Assembly: GCA_002197995.1 (NCBI GenBank)
Contig: NGZR01000001.1
Coordinates: forward strand, 1,302,001 to 1,366,000
Length of the DNA: 64,000 nucleotides
Reading direction: 5' to 3'
DNA from: Gaeumannomyces sp. JS-464
Lineage: Eukaryota; Ascomycota; Sordariomycetes; Magnaporthales; Magnaporthaceae
This document shows positions 22,655 through 31,927 of the stretch, one piece after another (the first letter of the stretch is position 1; each line of letters opens with the position of its first letter). Both the position numbers and the translations under genes were made by a program. The notes below the pieces were generated by a model. That model worked only from the letters and a program-made list of their open reading frames with translations. It made no database searches and was not told the DNA's origin.

Positions 22655-23681
22655 ATGCTCGCCAGTATCTAGATAAAGGCTGACATCTTTTTTTCTCCCA
22701 CAGACAGCAGACCTAGAGGCGGCGGCATAGATCATCAGTCGACAGCCGCGAGCAGCAGCACAAACCGTGTCTGCCGGCCGGGCAGCGCGGCCAATACAGG
22801 CACAAGCGATGACGACGACTTCAGCGACTTCGATGAGGCCGAGGCCAGAGAGTTGATTATTGGGCAAATCAAGTTTGAAGACAAGAATCCGCGCGGAACC
22901 CCGGAGGATGGCGGCAAAGACAAGCAGGCCACGGGCTCAAGCGACCAGCAGGAAGAGCGCGCGCCAACCGAGGACGAGCCCAGGCCCAGCACCGTCAGGG
23001 ATCGAGGGGGGGGGGGGGGGGGGGGGGGGCCTTTGACGATCGACGGCTCAGCGACGCCAGCCAGGGCTCCCAGCAGCGCTCTCTCGCTCAAAATGAAGGG
23101 GAGCATGAGCCCGCCGCCTCCCTACCCGCGCCCACCCGGTCGGGCAGCGCCAACGGCTCCCCGCCGCGGCCGCAGCGAGACGGCGGCGGCACCGCCGCGC
23201 TATTTGACGAATTTCGGTGGCACCCAGAGCTTGCATCGCGAAGAGGATCACAAACGCCGACCGACGACGACCCCGGCCTCCCGCCTGCGGACCACCCCTA
23301 CACGCCGCCTCCTCTTGCGCGCTCGGTTGGCAACAGCAGAAACAGAGCCTCAAGGTTCCGTTTCGACAATGTTGCCATTCGCCCCCCCCCCCCCCCCCAC
23401 CCCAGCCGAAACTGCAACACGACGGCGGCCTCAAAGACGCCGGCTGTGACCCGCAGCAGCAGCAGCAGCAGCCTCAAACCCCCAAACTCAGAGGGTCTCC
23501 CGCTCATGCCAGGGCGCAGGCGCTGCGGCGAGGGTCTGAGACTGACGAGGTCATACCGGGCCACAGCGCCTCTGGGAGATACAGAATACTGCCCGACGAA
23601 AACGACCCTAGCGCGGTGCAGCTCCTGCAAAATTGGAACGGAAAATGGGCTTTTTACCCTCCAAGTCCGGCTCTGTACTAG
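22655..23681 (+). CDS. hypothetical disordered protein, interrupted by poly-G and poly-C runs
   Basis: ATG at 22655, a 39-nt candidate intron (22665-22703; GTATCT donor, GCTGAC branch-like site, TTTTTCTCCCACAG acceptor) whose phase fits, then an acidic region TSDDDDFSDFDEAEARELII, GQIKFEDKNPRGTPEDGG. After a 24-base G run (23006-23029) the most protein-like frame is different (LFDEFRWHPELASRRGSQ, ASRFRFDNVAIRP), and after a 17-base C run (23382-23398) it changes again (RRGSETDEVIPGHSASGR, AVQLLQNWNGKWAFYPPSPA, stop at 23681). If both run lengths were different by one or two bases the three segments would join. No family recognised. The intron is unusually short, so the first exon is tentative. 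Confidence 0.45.
23006..23029. repeat. 24-base poly-G run
   Basis: Uninterrupted G inside the hypothetical gene at 22655-23681; the likely reading frame differs on its two sides. Confidence 0.9.
23382..23398. repeat. 17-base poly-C run
   Basis: Uninterrupted C inside the same hypothetical gene; the likely reading frame again differs on its two sides. Confidence 0.9.
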
Positions 23682-23934
23682 TCGTCCTCCTCTCGCCCTT
23701 GCTTTGTTTCTCTCCTCTTCTCACCAGCTCCCAAATTTCCCGCCCCTTGCTTCCTCTCCCAGCCATCGCCCCTCGGCGATTTCGGCACCAAACAAGGCCG
23801 ACTGGAAGATCCCAAGCAGCCAGGCTGGCGTTTTGCTCTTTGCAATGCGCGAGGGCAACAACTCAGAGGTAAGTAAGCAGCTTTACAGCTATTGTCGCCC
23901 CTCGCGAGAAGGGAAAGCATAGCTTTGGGGGACG

Positions 23935-24834
23935 TTGCTGAGTTTTTATTCGCATACACCTCTAGAACTCTTGCGGCACGAACGTGGCCTGACTCCTCCT
24001 TCAGGGCTCACGGATGAGATTTTGCACCAGCTGCGACTTGGCCGTTTGTCGACGCGTTATCGGCCTGCCAGCGAGAGAGACCCAGGAGTCTGCCCCGGGA
24101 TTTTGGCAAGTTCTGCCCGTGCCTTTGCGAATACCCCTTCGGTTTGTCGCGCGGCGCTCTACTATCCTACCTCTCCCTTTTCAGAGATTGAGAGGCGCCT
24201 TTGCCAGCCCGACGGGAGCAAATGTAATCCTGACTGGACTTGTCTCTTGTCCGAGTGGCTTGCTTTCCTCCAACGGCGGTTCGACGAGATGGCCAAGCAG
24301 GAGTGAGGGTCAGCAACTTTGGAGGACGGCAACGGGTCTGGCATCAATGGGCATTTGGATTCAAGAGCCTGGAATGGCAAGACAAGCAGCACACGACCGA
24401 GTCGAAAGGCTGGGAGCTTTTGAGCCGCGTTCAGGAGTCCGGGAAACGAGATCTGCAGCGGAAGCTTGCTCGAGGCAAGTTTGATCTCATTCATCTACCT
24501 CGGCCAGTTCTCGGACGCCAGCGGGCAACCAGACAACGAGGTCCTCGAGAGGGACACCCAAGACGCATGCCGACGATGCGAGAGGTTGCTGGACCGGCTT
24601 TTCTTTTTGGAGGACGAGCTGGACTTTTTGCTCAGCGGGAGGGGGCAAGCCCGATTCCCGCGCAGTCGCTTGATGTGGGCTGAATACGTGCCCGACGTCT
24701 TTATCCCCAAGCTGGAAGCCGAGATTGCAAGAGCCAGACTTGGCCGACGGTTGCGGCGTTGGTTTTTGATGGGTGGCTGGCTGGCTGGCCGAAGCGGCAG
24801 TGTCGGTCGACTGTGCTTACCAGAAGCAAACTGA
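23935..24834 (+). CDS. hypothetical helical protein, exons uncertain
   Basis: After an acceptor-like CACCTCTAG near 23965 the frame encodes ELLRHERGLTPPSGLTDEIL and SEIERRLCQPDGSKCNPDW to a TGA at 24304-24306. From 24466 a second frame encodes ERDTQDACRRCERLLDRLFF, LEDELDFLLSGRGQARFPRS and VPDVFIPKLEAEIARARL, ending at 24834. A GTAAGT donor at 23870 shows that an upstream exon probably splices into the first segment. The pieces could be one gene continuing from 22655-23681. No family recognised; mostly charged amphipathic helices. Confidence 0.4.
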
Positions 24835-25047
24835 AGAGGTAGCTTTACAGGTAGACCTAGATCCTCAGTGCCCGCCAGTAGGCGCCGTGGCGTTGTTCCG
24901 TTACATTGCTCGTCGTCATGGTTGCTTCTGTCTTGCCGGCCGGCTCGAATGGCGTCTTGATTCCTTCTTTTCCAGCTTTAGCAGCTGAAAGCTAATGTAC
25001 TACTGCCTAGGTAGACTAGGTACCTTTCTCCCTTATACACACACACC

Positions 25048-25726
25048 TTAGCGACCCCTCCCACTCCGCTCCAGTTTCGCTCGGATTACATTATCTTCCT
25101 CGTCAATCTTCTTCTTTTGGGCGGCGAGGTCCTGTCGCCTTTGAGCATCCCGTCCTTGGTTGTCGGCAACTTGGTAGCCCGCCGCGGCCTTGGCTCTATC
25201 AATGGCCTCGGACGAGGACAATCACCTTTTCCATACTGGCACATAGCTCCCGCTTGCGCTCGGTCCGTCGCCTCCTTGCCTCGTAAATCTTTTGCTCGGC
25301 CGAAATACTCGATGGCGCTCGAGACGGCGTGACACGCCAGGCTGTCGCTCCTCGTGGCAGTCCGGCAGCAGCAGCAGCAGCAGCAGCAGCGCTTAGTCGC
25401 TTTCTCGCTGCTGCGGCTTTGTTTCGGGGCCGTGCCCCGCCGTTGTTGCTTCTGGAGCCGGCGGTGGTGTTGGCCCGAGGGCGCCTCGGCTGGGCGGTTC
25501 CGGACACTCCCAGTCCGAGTCCTGTGCTCGGGCGGCAGGTGCTGTCGTTGCGAGCGCCGTCGGGGGAGGCGAGAGGTGCAGTCGGGCCAGGCGCTGTCGG
25601 AAAAGAAAAGGGACTGGCTGGGGCGACCTGCCGCCGCTCGACCCCCTGGTCCTGGGAGTTGTTATCGCTGGCCGCATGTGCTGTTTTCCTGTCCCCGCGC
25701 GAGGCTGCGCACATCTTCCGAGACAT
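25048..25726 (-). CDS. hypothetical coiled-coil protein
   Basis: ATG at 25726 (MSRKMCAASRGDRKTAH), then a Pro/Ser/Ala-rich segment with a polyalanine run from a (CAG)n-like stretch near 25370, then a charged helix AEQKIYEARRRRTERKRELC. One base must be corrected near 25205; after that AIDRAKAAAGYQVADNQGRD and QRRQDLAAQKKKIDEEDNVI follow to TAA at 25048-25050. The C-terminal third is very likely coiled coil. Transcribed divergently from the secreted-protein gene at 25915, with under 200 bases between the starts. Family not recognised. Confidence 0.5.
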
Positions 25727-25914
25727 CCCTGAGAGGCTGGGGAAAGGAGATTTCTCCAGCAAGCAACCGGAGACTCACATCTTCTCTTCCATATCGCCTA
25801 CATCTTCCTCTTTCACCACCTCGGGCATACATACACATGATTCACCTCGATCTGCCTGCTTCTCAACAACCAACAACCACACAAAACCCATCACACACCA
25901 CCCACCACCCCATC

Positions 25915-26441
25915 ATGACCCATTACGGCAAACTCATGCTGCTTGGGGCAGTGGTGCTGACCGCCTGGATCAAGGGCGGTCCCGTGTGGGCCCATCAACT
26001 CTGGTGCTCCTGAGATACAACGTGGACTTCATACACACCAAAGCAGTTATCTGCCAGACCATCCAGAAGCAGACTGAAGTGCACGCCGATCACAAAGACC
26101 CTTTGACGTTCTTCCAAGCTCTCGAGATGCCGGATAAGATCGCCACCACCAGGCACGACGCGACCTCGTGGTGGTTAATCGACGGCATGAGCGGCAAGCT
26201 CATCCACGCCCTCGGCGAACTTAGGGTCGTGGACGACGAGAGCGAGCCGTCGGGTAAACGCGCCCAACTCGAGCCCGAGCACAGCCTCGCCTTGGAGACG
26301 GCCAACCTTCCTATGAACACTTATCCCCGCAACATCTACCAGCAGCACTTCATGGTCCCGGGGCAGAAGAGGATGATGCCCTGGCCATACACGCAGAAGG
26401 AATGCAGCGCGCTGGTGGAATCCTTCCCAAAGCAAATTTGA
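25915..26441 (+). CDS. small secreted protein candidate
   Basis: ATG at 25915 in CATCATGACC context, preceded by a CA-rich leader (CAACAACCAACAACCACACAA) typical of fungal genes. The protein begins MTHYGKLMLLGAVVLTAWIK with likely cleavage after VWA. That frame ends at a TGA near 26010, but skipping one base about 26000 gives a long continuous tail: YNVDFIHTKAVICQTIQKQT, RHDATSWWLIDGMSGKLIHA, LPMNTYPRNIYQQHFMVPGQ, stop at 26439-26441. About 175 residues with two or three cysteines. No family recognised. Leader plus hydrophobic start suggest secretion; function unknown. Confidence 0.5.
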
Positions 26442-26442
26442 G

Positions 26443-26755
26443 ATGCATAGCCAAGGGCATATTTTATGGACGCATTCTTTCCTTGCTCACTGTGTTCTTC
26501 CCACGCCGCTTCAGCTAGGGAAGCCTGGCTGCTAATAAATGCAGTATCCATACAGTTTCATCTCCGACTTTTTTTGCTCGCGAGGGACATTTCAGGTGGT
26601 TGTGGTTTTTTTTTTTGGTTGAGAGATGGCGGAGCACACTGGAAAGCTAGCGTACCTTTACCACGTATCAATATAAATATTTCTACCCGAAGCAGTGACA
26701 GCTTCCCCTCTTTTTTTTACGCACCTGTCCACATCGTCCTCAGTCCATGATCCCT
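26443..26755. other. 3' flank of the secreted-protein gene
   Basis: AT-richer, with T runs at about 26570 and 26607-26617; compatible with a 3' untranslated region. Nothing else seen. Confidence 0.5.
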
Positions 26756-26842
26756 GCCGTGGGCTGCCCGGCGGCACGCTGCTCGGGTCCAGGACTGCCA
26801 GACGGAGGGGTGCATGACGCGGACGGACTGTTAGTGAGCGGT
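26756..26842 (+). pseudogene. duplicated 3' end of the secreted cysteine-rich gene
   Basis: This stretch matches about 7287-7393 of the gene at 6770-7385: shared blocks include CACGCTGCTCG, GTCCAGGxCTGCCAGACGG, GGAGGGGTGCATGACGCGGA and CTGTTAGTGAGCGGTG, which spans the stop codon and into the 3' flank. Several short deletions break the frame. No upstream part of the gene is present, so it is an isolated tail fragment in the same orientation, 19.5 kb from the source. Confidence 0.8.
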
Positions 26843-27375
26843 GCTGAGAAGTTGTTGGGGAAGGTGCAATCTGGCAATCTGGACACATCACCTAACCACT
26901 CATGTCGCTTTTCTCAATTTCTGGGATTAACCCGAGCCTTTTTTTTATATTTTTTTTTTTACCTCTGGGCAGCCCACGTCTTTTGTACCCAGACTCGGGG
27001 ATTTGGATTCACAAACAATCGAAGCATTGCAACACGAGTCTGCTTCATCTTCATCTTGCCCACGACCCCTGCCTGTGTCGTCCACGCCATGTGACCCATC
27101 AGGCGCTGTGCACAGGTCCAACGCGTCACGTGGCCCACTCACGCTCACCGCCCCTCACTTGGGCCAGCTCGGTGAGAGGCTGCGAGTGAATGAGTGATGC
27201 CCAGCCATCACCGCTGCGCATCGCTTTGTTTTTTAAGGCATAAAGAGAAAGCGGACAAAGGCCAAGCCAGCAAGCAAACAGCCACGTTCACACCCATCAC
27301 GCATTTGCTACTTGCATTTCCACCTACATTGCTACTTGCCGACCCGCCAAAAACATCCCCCCAGCTACTCAAGCC
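26843..27375. other. upstream region of ISN1
   Basis: Contains T-runs at 26940-26960 and ordinary sequence. No TATA box near the expected position. Nothing else supported. Confidence 0.5.
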
Positions 27376-29095
27376 ATGGACGACGAGATACAGGGTCGAA
27401 TGTGGGTGTGCCGGCGCCGGCAGCGTCACCCCCACCCCAAACAAATCCGCATGGCTAACAGACACGGGCGGCTAGATGCTCTCAGACCCACCGGCGAGAC
27501 CAATTTAGGCAAGTAGCCGCCTCGGCCCGGTCCCCGTCACAGGTGGCCGGCCCCTCTGGCGCGTGTTGTGGGTGGGACATAACATGGACGGCAAGTGGAT
27601 GCGGGTGCGGGGGAATCCGTACGTGCCGCTCGTCCCAGGGGTGGTTGGTGGCTAGGCTAGGCTGACACCAACAAAAAAAAAAAAAAAAAACAGAATGGAT
27701 CAAGGGCCTCCTCCCGTCCCCTTTGTGCTGTACTCGCAGCCGGCCGGCGTCTTCGAGCGCAGCCACGGCCCAGGCGTCGGCAAGATGTCGGAGGGGCGCA
27801 CCGGCGGTACGCCGAGATCATGCGCGACGTCGAGGCCAGATCGACGACACATCGCGCCAGCACGACGAGCACCCGCTCCCGTCCAAGCTCAAGCTGCTGG
27901 TGCCCACCGTGGGCCCCTTCTTCACGCGGCTGCCGCTCGAGGCCGCCTTCAAGTCCAGGACCGCAAGCGCTACATCTCCTCGCGCCGGTTCGTGTCGCCG
28001 TCCTTCAACGACGTGCGCCTGATGCTCAACTCGGCCCAGATCATGGCCGTCACGACGTACGGCGCCCTGCAGCTGGCCACCTTTGACGGCGACGTGACGC
28101 TCTACGACGACGGCCAGTCGCTCGAGCCGGAAAGCCCGCTGGTGCCGCGCATGCTGGACCTGCTGCGCAAGAACGTGCGCATCGGCATCGTGACGGCGGC
28201 GGGCTACACGACGGCCGACCGCTACCACGCGCGCCTGCACGGCCTGCTCGACGCCATGGCGGCCGACCCGTCGCTGTCGCCGGCCCAGCGGTCCAACCTC
28301 GTCGTCATGGGCGGCGAGGCCAACTACCTGTTCGAGTTCGACGCCGGGGCGCCGCACCTGCTCAGCCCCGTGCCGCGCCGCCGCTGGCTCACGCCAGAGA
28401 TGGCGGCCTGGGACGAGCGCGACATTGGGGCCCTGCTCGACGTGGCCGAGTCGGCCCTGCGCGACTGCGTCGACACCCTGGCCCTCCCCGCCACCGTCAT
28501 GCGCAAGGACCGCGCCGTGGGCATCATCCCGCTGGCGTCGTCTTTGCCGGCCGGCAGCACGGCGGCAGGGGCAGGGGCAGGAGGAAGGGGAGCAGCAGCA
28601 GCAAGCCCCTCCGCCGGCAGCACCAGCGCCTACGTCCCGCCCCTGGCGCGCGAGAGCCTCGAGGAGACGGTGCTGGTGGTGCAAAAGAGCGTCCAGCTGT
28701 CGGCGGCGGGGCGGTCCGGGCGCGTGCCCTTCTGCGCCTTCAACGGCGGGCGCGACGTCTTTGTCGACATTGGCGACAAGTCGTGGGGCGTCGCCGTCGT
28801 GCAGCGCTGGTTCGGCGGCGGGCGCGAGGCGTCGGCGGCGGCCGAGGCGGCTGCTGCTGCTGCTGGTGGCGGCGGCGGCGGCGGCGGTGGGCAGGCTGCC
28901 CCGTCGGCGGCGGCCGTCGCGGTGAGGCCGATCCGCGGCGAGGCCACGCTGCACGTGGGCGACCAGTTCCTCAGCGCGGGCGCAAACGACTTCCGCGCCC
29001 GCGTCGTCGGCACCACGGCCTGGATCGCGAGCCCGGCCGAGACGGTCGGGCTGCTGGACGAGCTGGCCGAGCTGATGGGGAAGAAGCTTTCTTAG
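27376..29095 (+). CDS. ISN1: IMP-specific 5'-nucleotidase
   Basis: Hydrolyses IMP to inosine in the cytosol; conserved in fungi. Exon 1 (27376-27401) reads TTRYRVE after one extra base behind the ATG; intron 27402-27475 (GTGGGT, GGCTAAC branch, GCTAG); exon 2 encodes ALKTHRRDQF after one missing base; a second intron, 27509-27693, would use a GCAAGT donor. From 27694 the gene reads EWIKGLL, VPFVLYSQPAGVFERSH, RRYAEIMRD, SKLKLLVPTVGPFFTRLPLE, KRYISSRRFVSPSFNDVRL, then ATFDGDVTLYDDG (nucleophile DxD), GGEANYLFEFD, VPFCAFNGGRDVFVDIGDKS and HVGDQFLSAGANDF (metal-binding acidic motif). At least four single-base losses lie between 27790 and 27965. Two Ala/Gly-rich inserts (about 28555-28620, 28830-28910) are longer than usual. 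The 28000-29095 part is a single clean frame. Confidence 0.88.
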
Positions 29096-29561
29096 GGATT
29101 CTTGCCGGTTGAGTTCTACCAGCCCCTGCCTATTATTACACCCTCAGCTTTCGGCATTATGGATCTCATCAAAACTGGAAGTTTAACCATGACAACATCT
29201 CCTTTTCTGCCTATTACCATACATAGCTAGGTTCTTCTCACATATCATTTTAACTTGATGTTTTTGGATCCGAGGGCGGCGTACATGTCCGGATTGTGCG
29301 TGGGTCGAACTTGGAGGTCATAAAGCCCATGGACCAGTCGGCCATTTGCCGGTTGAGATCGTGCTCCGGCAAGGACTCTTCGCTGATGTGGTCCAAATCC
29401 GTGTCAGATGCCTCGAAGATGGGCCAGTAGGAGGTAGATGTACGTGCCCACGAGGCATATGGCGCAGGTTAGCCGTTCGACCTTGGATGGTGCGGTTCGA
29501 CGTGATCGCTAACAAGTTCCGAAAACTATGTAATAATAGGCGTAGCCAGATCTCCGTAATG
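29096..29561. other. 3' flank of ISN1; nothing else seen
   Basis: AT-rich for the first 200 bases, compatible with a 3' untranslated region. Confidence 0.5.
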
Positions 29562-29663
29562 CCGTCGATGTATATGCACTTTGAGGTCCTGTTTTTGTGC
29601 CAGTTGAGCCTTACGTCGTCGATGTATATGCATTTCGAGGTCCTGTTCTTGTGCCAGTTGACT
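29562..29663 (-). repeat. inverted-repeat arm (left)
   Basis: Its reverse complement is about 85-90% identical by eye to 32006-32107. It contains two tandem copies of a unit that on the minus strand encodes NRTSKCIYIDD preceded by LNWHK. With its partner it could form a roughly 100-bp stem around a 2.3-kb loop. Confidence 0.75.
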
Positions 29664-30329
29664 CTGGCCCGGGCGCCACCTCTTGTGGCTCCTAGCCCGC
29701 CCCAAGAGAGGAGATGCAAGAAAAACACAACTCCCGCTTCCATCGCTCTCCCGCCTACTATCGCCATGCCTGACGAGAGACCTGCCTTGACTCCTGCTGC
29801 TTTGTTTCGCCACTCGCCCTTTTGAGAGGCTGCTGCTGCTTAGGATCCTGCCCACCCGCTGTCGCGGCTGCCGCTCCCTTCCCCTCTGACCTAAGTGATC
29901 AACCGGCGCAAGGCCAGGCGAGCAGCCTGTATCTGCCCGCCCCAAAGTCGTGCGCCCACGCTACCTCCCTCCCTCGCCCCCCAAATCGCAGTTCTTTGGA
30001 GAGCGATTCGGGTTCTCCAAGTTGTTCCAGTTAAAGCAAAGCCATGATCACCGGGGCTCGCCATACAACCAGACAACCTGGTACCGGGAGGCCCGGCCGC
30101 CCCAGCCGGCCTAGTAGACGACCGCCCCTCCCCCTAGAACGGGGGTTTGTGTAAACTAGATACCAGTATTGTTTTTTTTTTTCAGAAAGTGACTTGGGAT
30201 TTCTTAGAAACGCAGCTCTTTTGTACAGAACGGTAGGCCTTTTGGGGGCCTGGCTGACAGCACTTCTGATGCCAGGACCAGCCAAGGCGAGCATCATCGT
30301 GGGTAGGAAAAAAGAAAAGGTATAAGCAA
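29664..30329. other. no supportable gene
   Basis: Short unrelated frames; no domain or repeat recognised. Confidence 0.5.
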
Positions 30330-30480
30330 GAAAAAAAAAGACGGAAAAGAGGAAGAAGGACAGAAAAAAGGAAAAAGGACAGAAAAGAGGAAAAAGGACA
30401 GAAAAGAGGAAAAAGGACAGAAAAGAGGAAAAAGGACAAAAAGAGGAAAAGTACAGAAAATAGGAAAAAGTACAAATAAA
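30330..30480. repeat. polypurine minisatellite
   Basis: About six to eight units of roughly 19 bases, GGACAGAAAAGAGGAAAAA with variation. It begins 40 bases beyond the broken end of the gene fragment at 30521-31067. Confidence 0.85.
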
Positions 30481-30520
30481 AGTCCATCAAAACGAATACA
30501 TGCGCTCGGCATTGAACACT

Positions 30521-31067
30521 TCATCCCCCATTTGCCGAGAAGGCGGGTTCGAGCTTGGCGAAGATGCCTTTCTGCAGTTCCAAAAACTGCTTCCATGGCA
30601 GGAGCCGCTCCGGGCACAACTTGTCGAGCGGGTTGTTGCTGGTGCCTTTGTTCATCCAGCGTTTGTTCGTTTCGACCACCAACTTTGTAAAAACACGGCC
30701 GTGGCAAGCCTCGACATACCCGTTCAAAGTTGTGCGGCGAGTTTCTCGTTTGGCTGCTTCGCGGCGCTAGCGTCCCACATCGCATTGCTGGTTAGCTGGT
30801 TAGCTGCCTACCTAGGTACCTACCTCCTTTTTGAAAGCCGGCGTTCCGCGAGCAGGCGCCGTATACACCCGAGCATTTTGAACCGAGGGAGACGGGCGAA
30901 TGGAATAGAGGGCTACTACACGGTCGGCCGCTTCACGCCGCCGCTTCACGCCGCCGCTCGGCCGCTTCACGTACCTGGCGTTCCGCAGCCAGCTGCCGCT
31001 CGGCTGCTTCACGTCTTTGGTTTACCGCGGCCAGCTGCCGCCGGAGCTCTTCAATCTCTCCTGCCAT
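30521..31067 (-). pseudogene. N-terminal fragment of a multicopy fungal gene family
   Basis: ATG at 31067: MAGEIEELRRQLAAVNQRRE, a coiled coil of RREAAE units, then after a frame break RRTTLNGYVEACHGRVFTKL and CPERLLPWKQFLELQKGIFA. The order (Arg/Glu coiled coil, RRTTL, ACH, PERLLPW..F...Q..I) matches the N-terminus of a large family common in Sordariomycete genomes, some members of which carry a protein-kinase-like domain further on. Here it stops after about 180 residues at a TGA/TAG-rich boundary beside the minisatellite. A GTAGGTACCTAGGT-type repeat at 30808-30825 interrupts it. I read it as a truncated, non-functional copy. Family recalled from memory of its motifs, not searched. Confidence 0.55.
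30808..30825. repeat. GTAGGTACCTAGGTAGG dispersed repeat
   Basis: Copy of the palindromic motif lying inside the truncated multicopy-family gene. Confidence 0.8.
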
Positions 31068-31571
31068 TGGGATGGGAATGGCGGTTGCCCGTCGTTGGAG
31101 GACGCGGGAAGGTTCGATCGTTGCCTGCCTTGGAATTTGGCCAAATAAATGATTGGGACGGGAGGTCCTGCTCTGGACGTTGGCCAAATAACAAAATAGT
31201 TGGGACGCGGGGCGCTGGGACGCGAAAATCTAGCAAGCCAGCCTCCAACCAGCCCTGGCCACAGCAACACCACGCCAACAACATCAGCACCCAAGCCACA
31301 ACTGGAGATCATTTTCCTGGTTCTGGTACGTTTCAAAATCGCCCAATGCAGCCATGTCCCGTCACTCATAGCACCTTAGGCGCATCTCGCCACCGGCTTC
31401 CCCTCTCGTACAGAGCAAGAGGCAAACAAGACCAGCGCGCTGAGTGTGCCAGCGTTCCCAGGAATAGCTCCCCGCTGGGTGGGCAGAAGAGTGCACACAA
31501 GAGAAGAGCACACAAAAACTCGGCCGAAGCTCCCACCCCTCAGGTCGCCAGCGAAATGCATCAGTCGGGGA

Positions 31572-31907
31572 TCAGGGATGAGGGGATTTGTGGAAAGCTA
31601 TAGAGTAGGCACCCCCACCCCGACAGTGACCGCAGGCGAGGCTCTTATAGGCTCCGGCTCCGGCTCGCGACATGGACGCCACGTCCTTGTCGTGCTTCTC
31701 GGCGGGCACATACAGCCACTTGTTATCCCTGTCGCTCCAGACGCGATTCGGCAGATAGGCCGGGACGTTGGAGTACTCGTCGCGGCCGACCGGGTACTCG
31801 ACGGAGGCGCGACTGCTCTCGCTCTCTTCGCACAACGACCTCTCCTCTTCTCCGCCCAACGCCTTGCATGGCATGTGGCCATCGGCGTAATCCCACCAGT
31901 CAACCAA
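31572..31907 (-). CDS. hypothetical protein fragment
   Basis: Minus-strand frame, open from a TGA near 31940, encoding LVDWWDYADGHMPCKALGGE, then VGRDEYSNVPAYLPNRVWSD and DNKWLYVPAEKHDKDVASMS, ending at 31572. Composition is protein-like but there is no ATG-supported start, and no family is recognised. It abuts the tandem repeat at 31928-32290. Confidence 0.3.
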   Translation of the reverse strand: MVDWWDYADGHMPCKALGGEEERSLCEESESSRASVEYPVGRDEYSNVPAYLPNRVWSDRDNKWLYVPAEKHDKDVASMSRAGAGAYKSLACGHCRGGGAYSIAFHKSPHP

Positions 31908-31927
31908 GACGCCAGTGCGGCCGCCGG

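Noticed and set aside
27818..28954. 378-codon minus-strand frame opposite ISN1
   Set aside because: Antisense of a GC-rich coding region; Arg/Ala/Gln-rich with no motif, while the plus strand encodes a known enzyme.
30182..30490. Minus-strand frame encoding repeated FLFSVLFPLF
   Set aside because: Encoded by the polypurine minisatellite; a membrane protein reading is an artefact.
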